Part shown: piece after piece, positions 16,966 through 26,331 of the stretch
Layout: each line of letters starts with the position of its first letter
How positions within the stretch are numbered: the first letter of the stretch is position 1
Source of the DNA: Intrasporangium oryzae NRRL B-24470
Lineage (GTDB): Bacteria > Actinomycetota > Actinomycetes > Actinomycetales > Dermatophilaceae
Assembly: GCF_000576595.1 (NCBI RefSeq)
Contig: NZ_AWSA01000037.1
Location: 1-48,952 of the forward strand
Length of the DNA: 48,952 nt
Direction of reading: 5' to 3'
The notes under the pieces: model-generated
What the model was told of the DNA's origin: nothing
What the model saw: only the letters and a program-made list of their open reading frames with translations
Database searches by the model: none
Translations under genes and position numbers: made by a program

Positions 16966-18049
16966 GACTGGTCCCTCGCTTCGACGAGTCGGCGTGACTG
17001 GCGGGCGGAGAGCACCCGGTCCAGGACGATGGCGCTGAGGATGAGGGCGCCGACGAGCGCCTGCTGCCAGAAGTCGGGGATGCCGAGCATGGGCAGCGCG
17101 CGGTTGATGGTCACGAGCAGGACGGCACCGATGGCGGCGCCCCACACGGTGCCGCTCCCGCCGAAGATCGCGACACCACCGATGACGGCGGCCGCGACGG
17201 CCTGGAGCTCGATCCCCGTCCCCGCGTCCGAGCTCACGGAGCCGTAGCGCGCGGCGAAGACGACCCCGGCGAGCCCCGCGAGGGCCCCGGAGAGGAGGAA
17301 CGCGCCGATGACGCGTCGACGGACGTTGAGGCCGTAGAGCACGGCCGCGTCGGGGTCGGAGCCGATGGCGTAGAACTCGCGTCCGCTCCGGGCCGTGTAG
17401 AGGTAGTAGCCGACGGCTGACAGCACGACGACGGCGATGAGGAAGAGGACCGGGATGGTGAGGATCTGCTGGGTCCCCAGCGCGAGGAACCCCGCCGGCA
17501 GGTCGGAGGCGTTGATCCGGCTGCTGCCCGCCCACGACAGGACGAGCCCCCGGTAGATGTAGAGGGTGCCGAGCGTGATGACGAGTGCCGGCACCCGGCC
17601 GAGCGCGACGAGGAGGCCGTTGACGAGGCCGAGGACCGCTCCGACGAGGAGCCCGGCCGCGAAGACGACGACGACGGGGATCCCCGGGTGGTCGATGAAG
17701 AGGCGGCCGGTGAGGTAGGCCGTGAGGCCGAGGACGGACCCCACGGAGAGGTCGACGTTGCGGGTGATGATGACGGCGGCCTGACCGACGGCGAGGAGGA
17801 TGAGCATCGACGGGGTGAGGAGCAGGTCGCGCCAGCCGCTGCTGCTCAGCAGGAAGCTCGGGTTCTTGATGGTGGCCGCGGCGATGACGAGGAGCAGCAC
17901 GGCGAGGATCGAGAGCTCCCGCGAGCGGAGCAGGCTCTGGGCCATCCGGCGGCGCGGCGCCAGGCTGCTGGGCTCGACGAGGAGCTGGACCTCGGTCGAG
18001 GTGTCGGGCACGGTCACGGTCGGTTCCTTGCTCGGTGCGGGTGCGGTGG

Positions 18050-18053
<4 letters not shown>
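16962..18053 (-). CDS. rhaP: L-rhamnose ABC transporter permease
   Basis: A 363-residue permease of the same family. A cytoplasmic N-terminal extension of about 40 residues precedes the first helix; later come IITRNVDLSVGSVLGLTAYL and AVIGGVAIFGGSGTVWGAAI. The ATG at 18053 overlaps the ATPase stop (ATGA). The frame extends upstream into the ATPase gene but that part is not used. It pairs with the permease encoded just downstream to form the rhamnose channel. Confidence 0.88.
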
Positions 18054-19639
<1,586 letters not shown>

Positions 19640-19655
19640 GGCTTCCCTTGCATCA

Positions 19656-19669
19656 TTGAAAGGTTTCAA
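19656..19669. promoter_or_regulatory. LacI-type operator of the rhamnose operon
   Basis: The inverted repeat TTGAAA-GG-TTTCAA lies between the -10 box and the rhaT start, where a repressor would block initiation. It fits the operators of LacI-family sugar repressors. A half-site TTTCAA lies at 19744-19749, nearer the regulator gene. The likely ligand is rhamnose or a pathway intermediate sensed by the divergent LacI protein. Confidence 0.75.
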
Positions 19670-19677
19670 CTGCGGTT

Positions 19678-19706
19678 AATCTAGAGACCGGGGTATGCCG
19701 TGTCAA
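19678..19706 (-). promoter_or_regulatory. canonical housekeeping promoter of the rhamnose operon
   Basis: On the minus strand TTGACA (19706-19701), a 17-base spacer, then TAGATT (19683-19678). This is close to the housekeeping consensus and ends about 8 bases before the operator. The spacer contains a CGGCATAC octamer. Confidence 0.8.
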
Positions 19707-19772
19707 CCCCCTTCTTAGGGGCTAAACTCCCGCTGTGTCTCGTTTCAAAACTCCCAGCCCCGGCGCCCTCCG

Positions 19773-20798
19773 TTGAGCGCTCCGACGCAGCGGTCCGTGA
19801 GCGTCAAGGACGTGGCCGCACGCGCTGGCGTGTCCCTCGGCACCGTGTCCAACGTGCTCAACCGACCCGACCGCGTCAGCGACCGGACCCGCTCGAAGGT
19901 GGAGCGGGCGATGACGGAGCTCGGCTTCGTGCGCAACGAGTCGGCTCGTCAGCTCCGGGCGGGACAGAGCCGAGTCCTCGCCTACGTCGTCCTCGACGCG
20001 AGCAACCCCTTCTTCACCGACGTGGCCCAGGGCATCGAGCTCGCGGCCGACCTCTCCGAGCTGTCGCTGTTCATCTGCAACAGCAACAACAGCTCCACCC
20101 GCGAGGAGGCCTACCTCGACCTGCTCCAGCAGCAGCGCGTCCAGGGCATCCTCATCACCCCTGTCGACCCCGGCGCCGACTTCCTCAACGAGGTCGCGAG
20201 GCGAGGCACCCCGCTCGTCATCGTCGACCGGGTCCAGAAGGACCTCGCCCTGTGCTCGGTGGCCGTCGACGACGTGCTCGGCGGGCGGGTCGCGGTCGAG
20301 CACCTCATCGACCGCGGCCACTCGCGGGTCGCGTTCGTCGGCGGCCCCCTCAGCATCGGCCAGGTCGAGGACCGGTGGCGCGGCGCTCAGCAGGCGTGGG
20401 CCGAGGCCGGGCTGCCCCAGGACGCCCTGGTCCAGCTGACCACGTCGGCGCTCACGGTCGCCGAGGGCCGAGGCGCCGGCGAGCGCCTCGCCGGGATGCC
20501 GGCCCGCCGACGCCCCACCGCCGCGTTCTGTGCCAACGACCTGGTCGCACTCGGGCTGCTCCAGCAGACGATCGCCAGCGGTCGCCGGGTCCCCGACGAC
20601 CTGGCCATCGTCGGCTACGACGACATCGAGTTCGCCTCGGCGGCCGCCGTGCCGCTGACCTCCGTGCGCCAGCCGCGTCAGGAGCTCGGCCGGACGGCCG
20701 CCGAGCTCGTCGTCGACGAGGCCACCAACCCCGACCACACGCATACGCAGGTGACCTTCACCCCCGAGCTCGTGGCACGGACCTCGACCTTGGGTTGA
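19773..20798 (+). CDS. rhaR: LacI-family repressor of the rhamnose operon
   Basis: A LacI/GalR regulator of about 333-341 residues. The N-terminal HTH (VKDVAARAGVSLGTVSNVLN, then RPDRVSDRTRSKVERAM) contains the hinge region and precedes a periplasmic-binding-protein-like sensor domain (LAYVVLDASNPFFTDVAQGI, AFVGGPLSIGQVEDRWRGAQ, AIVGYDDIEFASAAAVPLTS). It is transcribed away from rhaT, with a LacI-type operator between them. The start is uncertain: TTG at 19773, or GTG at 19797, which would give the usual short N-terminus before VKDVA; neither has a good ribosome-binding site, so a leaderless message is possible. Regulation of the rha operon is inferred from position and operator. Confidence 0.88.
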   Translation: MSAPTQRSVSVKDVAARAGVSLGTVSNVLNRPDRVSDRTRSKVERAMTELGFVRNESARQLRAGQSRVLAYVVLDASNPFFTDVAQGIELAADLSELSLFICNSNNSSTREEAYLDLLQQQRVQGILITPVDPGADFLNEVARRGTPLVIVDRVQKDLALCSVAVDDVLGGRVAVEHLIDRGHSRVAFVGGPLSIGQVEDRWRGAQQAWAEAGLPQDALVQLTTSALTVAEGRGAGERLAGMPARRRPTAAFCANDLVALGLLQQTIASGRRVPDDLAIVGYDDIEFASAAAVPLTSVRQPRQELGRTAAELVVDEATNPDHTHTQVTFTPELVARTSTLG

Positions 20799-20905
20799 GC
20801 GCCCCCATGGTCACCGACGAAGCACCGACGAGCACCGAAGAGTCCTGACGAGCCCAGACGAGCTCAGACGAGCGCGCCGGATGGTCGCGAGAGCCCTCGC
20901 GGTGC

Positions 20906-21913
20906 TCAGGCGGTCAGCTCGCCGGCGAGGTCGAGCTGCATCATCTGGGTGACCGTCTCCGTGTCGAGGCCCCGGCCGAGCAGGACCGCGAGCTTGGTCA
21001 GGGCGGCCTCGGACGTCATGTCGTAGCCCGGCACGGCGCCCGCGCGGATGAGGGCCGACCCCGTCGCGTAGGCGCCCGGCTGGACGGAGCCGCGAACGCA
21101 CTGGGTCACGATGACGACGACGACGCCCCGGGCGGTAGCGGCCTCGACCGCGGCCAGGAAGTCGCGGTCATCGGACGGCCCGTTGCCGGCGCCATAGGCC
21201 TCGAGGACCAGGCCCTGGAGCGGGGGCCGGCACAGGTTCGCAAGGGTCGAGGCCGAGAAGCCGGGGAACAGCCGCATCGCGGCGACGTCACCCAGCTGCC
21301 CGGCGGTCAGGGTGGGCTCGCCCGCGCGCGGCCGGACGAGGGCGTCGTTCACCTCGATGTCGATGCCTATCCGGGCCAGGGGCGGGAAGCGCGGCGAGTC
21401 GAAGGCGTCGAGACCCGAGGCGTCGATCTTCATCGCCCGGTTGCCCCGGAGCAGGACCTCCCCGAAGAGCAGCGTCACCTCAGGCACGTCGGGCCGCGCC
21501 GCGACCTGGAGCGCCCCGATGAGGTTCTGCCGGCCGTCGCTGCGGATCCGGGCGATCGGGATCTGCGAACCGGTCACGACGACGGGCTTGCCGAAGGACG
21601 GCAGCAGGAACGAGAGGGCCGACGACGTGTAGGCCATCGTGTCGGTCCCGTGCAGGACGACGAACCCGGAGTGGTCGTCGCGGCGCTCGTGGAGGATCCG
21701 GGCGATGGTGCACCAGTCCTCGGGGGTGGCGTTGGCCGAGTCGATGGGCCGGTCGAGCTCGAGGAAGGAGATCGGGGGCAGCTCACCTCGCGAGCTCTCG
21801 ACGATCCAGTCGAGGTACGGTCCCAGGGCGCCCGCCACCGGAGCGGCCCCGTCGGGGGTGTCGACCATCCCGATCGTGCCGCCGGTGTGCAGCACGAGCA
21901 CCGTGCTCGTCAT
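20906..21913 (-). CDS. ansA: L-asparaginase, type I-like
   Basis: A 335-residue asparaginase hydrolysing L-asparagine to aspartate and ammonia. The two catalytic threonine regions are present: LVLHTGGTIGM at the N-terminus and FVVLHGTDTMAYTSSAL. The later VVTGSQIPIARIRSDGRQNL and VLEAYGAGNGPS also match the family. No signal peptide is seen, so it is cytoplasmic. It lies 9 bases downstream of the dipeptidase-aspartase gene and on the same strand, suggesting joint transcription. Its product aspartate is the substrate of the aspartase half of that neighbour. Confidence 0.92.
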   Translation of the reverse strand: MTSTVLVLHTGGTIGMVDTPDGAAPVAGALGPYLDWIVESSRGELPPISFLELDRPIDSANATPEDWCTIARILHERRDDHSGFVVLHGTDTMAYTSSALSFLLPSFGKPVVVTGSQIPIARIRSDGRQNLIGALQVAARPDVPEVTLLFGEVLLRGNRAMKIDASGLDAFDSPRFPPLARIGIDIEVNDALVRPRAGEPTLTAGQLGDVAAMRLFPGFSASTLANLCRPPLQGLVLEAYGAGNGPSDDRDFLAAVEAATARGVVVVIVTQCVRGSVQPGAYATGSALIRAGAVPGYDMTSEAALTKLAVLLGRGLDTETVTQMMQLDLAGELTA

Positions 21914-21922
21914 GACAGCCTC

Positions 21923-24025
21923 TCAGTCCTCGACGGTGAGCGGGTTCACGAGCCGCTCCGGACGCAGCAGGTCGGACACCTGCTCCGCCGTCAGCCAACC
22001 ATGCTCGACGACCAGCTCCGTCACCGGGCGGCCCGTGGCGAGCGCCTCCTTGGCGACCATCGCCGACCGTTCGTAGCCGATGACCGGGTTCAGCGCGGTC
22101 ACCACACCGGTCGACCGTTCGACGTAGCGGCGGCACCGGTCCTCGTCGGCCTCGATCCCGGCGACGCACCGGTCGGCGAGCACCCTGCATGCTCGGCCGA
22201 GGATGTGGAGGCCGTGCAGCACGTCGAGGGCCATGAGCGGCTCGGTGTGGTTCAGCTCGAGCTGGCTCGCCTCGGCGGCCATCGTGACGGCGACGTCGAA
22301 ACCGATGAGCTGGTAGCAGACGACGTTGACCACCTCGGGGATGACCGGGTTGACCTTGCCGGGCATGATCGACGACCCGGGCTGCATCGCGGGCAGCCGG
22401 ATCTCGGCGAGGCCTGCACGCGGTCCGCTGGAGAGCAGGCGCAGGTCGTTGGCGATCTTCGAGACCTGCACGGCGGCCCGCTTCATCGCCGCCGACACGC
22501 TGACGAAGTCGCCGGAGTCCTGCGTGGCCTCCACCAGGTCGTGGGCCAGCGTCAGGGGGCGGTCGCTCAGCTCGGCCAGGATCTCCGTGACCCGCGCCGC
22601 GTAGCCCGGCGGTGAGGTGATGCCGGTGCCGATGGCCGTCGCGCCGAGCGCGACGGAGTGGAGGTCGTCGACGCTGTGGCGCAGCGCGCGGACCCCTTCG
22701 CCGACCATGACCGCGTATGCCGCGAACTCCTGGCCCAGGGTCATCGGGACCGCGTCCTGGAGCTCGGTGCGTCCCATCTTGATGACGTGCGCGAAGGCCT
22801 GCGACCGCTCGACGAGCGCCGCCTGAAGGTGCTCCAGCCCCGTGGTCGCCTCGTCCGCGGCCGTCATGATCGCCAGCTTCAGCGCGGTCGGGTAGGCGTC
22901 GTTGGTGGACTGCGACCGGTTGGTGTCGTCGATCGGGTGCAGGTGCTCGTAGTCGCCGCGCTCGTGGCCGAGCAGCTCGAGCCCACGGTTGGTGATCACC
23001 TCGTTGACGTTCATGTTCGTCGACGTGCCCGCGCCGCCCTGCAGCATGTCGACGACGAAGTGGTCGGAGTGCTCGCCGGAGGCGACCTCCTCGCAGGCCT
23101 TCACGATCGCGTCACGGCGCGCGGGGTCGAGTCCGCCGAGCTCACCGTTGGTGATGGCTGCCGCCTGCTTCACCTGGGCGAAGGCCGTGATCAGCGACGG
23201 GAACATGGACAGCTGGATCCTGCTCAGGGGGAAGTTCTCGAGGGCCCGGACGGTCTGCACGCCGTAGTACGCGTGGTGCGGCACCTCGCGCTCGCCGAGC
23301 GAGTCGTGCTCGATGCGACGCCGGGCCAGGAAGGAGACGTCGCCGCCCGGGGCCACCTCGAAGGACTCGACGCCCCACCGGAACACCCGGCACGGCGCGT
23401 CCCCGCGCAGCTCGAGCCGGTCGCCGTCGACGCGAAGCATCGCCCCCTCGTGGAGGCCGGCCACCCAGACTCCGCGGTGCAGCGCGCAGAACTCGGCGAT
23501 CCGCGTCTCGCGGGTCTCGCCGTGGAAGCCAGGAGGGTTGCCGTGCAGGTAGTGCGGGTTGATCTGGAACGGGACGAGGTCGAGCGCGTCGAGCGGTCCG
23601 GGCTGCACGATCGGCATGTCGTTCGTCGTCATGATCGTCGGGCAGGCGAGGTTCGCTCCGGCGCTCCACCCGACATAGGGCACCCCACCGCGGACGCGCT
23701 CGCGAATCGGCTCGAGCAGATGGCGCTGCCGCACCCGACGGAGCAGCTCCCAGGTGTTGCCGCCGCCCACGACGATGGCCTCCGCCCGCTCGACGGCCGC
23801 GACCTGGTCCGCCGCGTCGTGGATGCCGATGATCTCGCGGCCCGTCGCCGCGAACACCGGTCGGACGAGATCGAGGTACTCGTCGGCGGAGCGCGTCACC
23901 GCGGCGAACGGCACGAACAGGAGCCGCTCGACGTCGTCGGGGAGGAAGTCGGCCACCTCGCCCGCGGCGTGCTCCAGGTAGCCCGTCCCGTCCCGTTTCG
24001 CGTTGCTGATCAGCAGGAGTCGCAT
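21923..24025 (-). CDS. dipeptidase E - aspartate ammonia-lyase fusion
   Basis: A single frame of about 700 residues joining two enzymes. Residues 1 to about 232 are a class-51 peptidase (PepE) that cleaves Asp-Xaa dipeptides: the nucleophile serine is S121 in VGWSAGANLA, D136 lies in TTNDMP and H158 in INPHYL, almost the same positions as Ser120, Asp135 and His157 of E. coli PepE. Residues about 235-700 are a full-length aspartase/fumarase-family lyase starting IEHDSLGEREVPHHAYYGVQ, with the signature GSSIMPGKVNPV at about 550. Released aspartate could pass straight to deamination to fumarate. I chose the ATG at 24025, which matches the PepE start; a GTG at 24049 preceded by GGGGGAGG is the alternative. 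The gene pairs with asparaginase downstream. Fusion of these two is not something I know as usual. Confidence 0.85.
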   Translation of the reverse strand: MRLLLISNAKRDGTGYLEHAAGEVADFLPDDVERLLFVPFAAVTRSADEYLDLVRPVFAATGREIIGIHDAADQVAAVERAEAIVVGGGNTWELLRRVRQRHLLEPIRERVRGGVPYVGWSAGANLACPTIMTTNDMPIVQPGPLDALDLVPFQINPHYLHGNPPGFHGETRETRIAEFCALHRGVWVAGLHEGAMLRVDGDRLELRGDAPCRVFRWGVESFEVAPGGDVSFLARRRIEHDSLGEREVPHHAYYGVQTVRALENFPLSRIQLSMFPSLITAFAQVKQAAAITNGELGGLDPARRDAIVKACEEVASGEHSDHFVVDMLQGGAGTSTNMNVNEVITNRGLELLGHERGDYEHLHPIDDTNRSQSTNDAYPTALKLAIMTAADEATTGLEHLQAALVERSQAFAHVIKMGRTELQDAVPMTLGQEFAAYAVMVGEGVRALRHSVDDLHSVALGATAIGTGITSPPGYAARVTEILAELSDRPLTLAHDLVEATQDSGDFVSVSAAMKRAAVQVSKIANDLRLLSSGPRAGLAEIRLPAMQPGSSIMPGKVNPVIPEVVNVVCYQLIGFDVAVTMAAEASQLELNHTEPLMALDVLHGLHILGRACRVLADRCVAGIEADEDRCRRYVERSTGVVTALNPVIGYERSAMVAKEALATGRPVTELVVEHGWLTAEQVSDLLRPERLVNPLTVED

Positions 24026-24084
24026 GGGTCCACCGTCGCTCGCGACCACGGCCCCGGCATCCTCCCCCGCAGGTGAGCCGCCGG

Positions 24085-24618
24085 CTACTCGGCCTCAGCC
24101 TCCCGCGCATCGCGCTCGATGGCCTCGGTGTCCGCCTTCAGGTGCTTCTTCTCGAGCTTCTCCGAGCGGCGCATGACCTCCTCGATCTTCGCCTCCATGT
24201 CCGTCACGCCCACGACGATGAGACCGGCCTCGCCCCGGTCTAGGGACTCCCCGAGCGTCTTGAGGTCGTCGCGGCTCATCCCCGCAGCTGCATGTCCGGC
24301 CACGGCACCGAGGATCGCCCCACCTGCCGAGGTGGCTGCGAGCAGCCCGCCCCCGACCGCGGCGAACGGGAAGAGGGCGATGACCAGCCCGGTCGCCAGC
24401 CCCGCACCGCCGCCGAGCACCCCACCGACCCGGGTCGGGGTCTCGTGCTTCTTCGCGATCTTCACCTTGCCGTCCTCGCGGCGGTGGATCACCGCGGCGT
24501 CGTAGGCGTCCATGAGCCCCTCCGTGGAGTGGAGCTCCTTCACCAGGTCGTAGTCCGCCTCGGCCGACTCGAGGTCGGGGTAGACGCCGGCGAGAACGAT
24601 GTACGTGTCGAATGCCAT
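24085..24618 (-). CDS. DUF1269-family membrane protein
   Basis: A 177-residue protein. The N-terminal part (about 1-60) is a small alpha/beta domain (MAFDTYIVLAGVYPDLESAE), the middle (65-115) is a Gly/Ala-rich hydrophobic double span (GGVLGGGAGLATGLVIALFP), and the C-terminus is a charged coiled-coil-like helix (KIEEVMRRSEKLEKKHLKAD). This is the DUF1269 pattern, often seen as stress-associated small membrane proteins in actinobacteria; molecular function is unknown. The ATG at 24618 has an AGGGCTTGAG site. It lies 60 bp upstream of the dipeptidase-aspartase gene on the same strand. Confidence 0.75.
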   Translation of the reverse strand: MAFDTYIVLAGVYPDLESAEADYDLVKELHSTEGLMDAYDAAVIHRREDGKVKIAKKHETPTRVGGVLGGGAGLATGLVIALFPFAAVGGGLLAATSAGGAILGAVAGHAAAGMSRDDLKTLGESLDRGEAGLIVVGVTDMEAKIEEVMRRSEKLEKKHLKADTEAIERDAREAEAE

Positions 24619-25072
24619 CTCAAGCCCTCCAGGTGGATCGGACGAGTCACCGTCTCCACGCTAGCCCTGCGCAGCGCCGGCCACGGCGATGCAGCGGAAA
24701 CGGTGACGGCCCGGGCGGTCGTAAGGTGGCACGAGCGGAAGGGCGGGCCCGGGCGGACCGGGCCCGGCGGCATACGCAATGCCGGGCGGCTGGCGACAGA
24801 GGAAGAGGCGCCACCCGCTCGGGGGTCCGGGTGGCGCCTCTTTCACCCCTTCCATCGCGGTGGCGACGCGGGCGTTACACGTCGGGACACGTCATTTCTC
24901 AGGGGCCGCCCAGAGAACAGGGCGAAGTCTTCCCAAAGGCTTGCCAACTCTTTACCTCGACGGGGGTAACGTCCGAGACAAGCCGCGTGAACCGGGCAGG
25001 GGAGGCTTCGGCGAGCGGGGCGATGCCACCTCGACGCTGCGCCGGGCGTCCGCGACCCCACATGGAGGATCT
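24619..25072. other. divergent intergenic region with structured, terminator-bearing segment
   Basis: This 450-bp gap separates the divergent DUF1269 and peptidase genes. Reading rightward it has an 8-bp hairpin GGGCCCGG/CCGGGCCC around 24747-24767, a CGGCATAC octamer (24768-24775) inside a possible GGCAT/ATGCC hairpin, and then a strong terminator at 24803-24843. I find no credible protein gene. The layout suggests an independent short transcript; promoter boxes are not convincing. Confidence 0.4.
24803..24843 (+). terminator. intrinsic terminator inside a divergent intergenic region
   Basis: A 15-bp stem, AAGAGGCGCCACCCG (24803-24817) with CGGGTGGCGCCTCTT (24828-24842), has a 10-base loop and is followed by TTC. 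It points rightward, yet no annotated gene lies upstream on that strand, so it either ends a small RNA or acts as an attenuator for the peptidase gene at 25073. Confidence 0.65.
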
Positions 25073-26239
25073 GTGAAACGCTCGGCTCTGTCCTTTGCTG
25101 CCGCGACCGGCGCCCTGGTGCTCATGGTCGGCACGACATCCGCGATGGCCCAGCCATCGTCGACCGCCTCCACGCACCGCGCCGCGCGAGTCTGCGCGGT
25201 CCCGGTGCCCGGAACCGCCGGCTGCCACGCCATGGTCGTGCTCGACGCGACCGGAAAGCCCCAGGTCGCCGCTACCCCGAGCGGGTACGGCCCGGCCGAC
25301 ATCCGTTCGGCGTACGGCCTGGCGAGCCTCAACAGCGGCGGCCGGACGGTCGCCATCGTCGACGCCTACGACGACCCGACGGCGGAGTCGGACCTCGGCG
25401 TCTACCGGTCGCAGTTCGGCCTCCCGGCGTGCACCACCGCCAACGGATGCTTCCGCAAGGTCAACCAGACCGGCGGCACGAGCTACCCGAGGGCGAACGC
25501 CGGCTGGGCCACCGAGATCAGCCTCGACCTCGACATGGTCTCGGCGGCGTGCCCCGACTGCAAGATCCTGCTCGTCGAGGCCAGCTCGAACTCGTTCGCC
25601 AACCTCGGCACCGGGGTCAACTACGCAGCGACCCAGGGCGTCTCGGCGATCAGCAACAGCTACGGCGGGTCGGACAGCGCGGGGACCTCGGCCTACGACC
25701 ACCCCGGCATCGCCATCACGGCCTCGACCGGTGACGGTGGGTACGGCGTCGAGTCGCCGGCGTCCTTCGACACCGTCGTCGCCGTCGGTGGGACCAGCCT
25801 CAGGAGCTCGGGCGGGACCCGCGGATGGACCGAGACCGCGTGGAGCGGCGCCGGCAGCGGCTGCTCGACGAAGAACGCGAAGCCGTCCTGGCAGACGTCC
25901 GCGACGCAGTGCTCGGGCAAGGCCAACGCCGACGTGTCGGCCGTGGCCGACCCCAACACCGGTGTCGCCGTGTACGACTCGACGTCCTACCAGGGTCGAA
26001 AGGGCTGGCAGGTCTACGGCGGGACGAGCGCCTCGTCGCCGATCATCGCCAGCGTGTACGCCCTCTCGGGCAACACGTCCGGCTACCCGGCGTCGTACAC
26101 GTGGGGACACCCCTCGGGCCTGAACGACGTCACGTCGGGCTCCAACGGCACGTGCACCCCGTCGGTGTGGTGCACCGCGGGCACCGGCTGGGACGGCCCG
26201 ACCGGCCTCGGCACCCCGAACGGGGCCGGCTCCTTCTGA
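25073..26239 (+). CDS. secreted S53-family (sedolisin) serine peptidase
   Basis: A 388-residue protein with a cleavable signal peptide (about residues 1-26, ending SAMA-Q). The mature protein has the S53 catalytic residues: E148 and D152 in ATEISLDLD, the oxyanion aspartate D221 in ASTGDGG, and the nucleophile S319 in YGGTSASSP. The C-terminal DVTSG and TGWDGPTGLGTPNG match the calcium-binding end of the family. Sedolisins usually work at acidic pH. It lacks the long activation propeptide typical of many relatives; only about 45 residues lie between signal peptide and the fold. The GTG at 25073 has a GGAGG site 6 bases upstream; the frame extends upstream but only into non-coding DNA. Confidence 0.9.
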   Translation: MKRSALSFAAATGALVLMVGTTSAMAQPSSTASTHRAARVCAVPVPGTAGCHAMVVLDATGKPQVAATPSGYGPADIRSAYGLASLNSGGRTVAIVDAYDDPTAESDLGVYRSQFGLPACTTANGCFRKVNQTGGTSYPRANAGWATEISLDLDMVSAACPDCKILLVEASSNSFANLGTGVNYAATQGVSAISNSYGGSDSAGTSAYDHPGIAITASTGDGGYGVESPASFDTVVAVGGTSLRSSGGTRGWTETAWSGAGSGCSTKNAKPSWQTSATQCSGKANADVSAVADPNTGVAVYDSTSYQGRKGWQVYGGTSASSPIIASVYALSGNTSGYPASYTWGHPSGLNDVTSGSNGTCTPSVWCTAGTGWDGPTGLGTPNGAGSF

Positions 26240-26252
26240 GCCCAGGCCCCCT

Positions 26253-26324
26253 CGCAACACACCGGGCAGCGGTCAACCACGGCGGGTACAACCGTCGTGG
26301 TTGACCGCTGCCCGGTGTGTTGCG
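26253..26324. terminator. 29-bp perfect inverted repeat, bidirectional terminator
   Basis: Two perfectly complementary 29-base arms (26253-26281 and 26296-26324) are separated by a 14-base loop that can itself pair (CGG with CCG). It lies 13 bases after the peptidase stop and 8 bases before the end of the convergent flavoprotein gene, so it can stop transcription from both sides. The stem is much longer than that of an ordinary terminator. Confidence 0.8.
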
Positions 26325-26331
26325 GGGCTCG

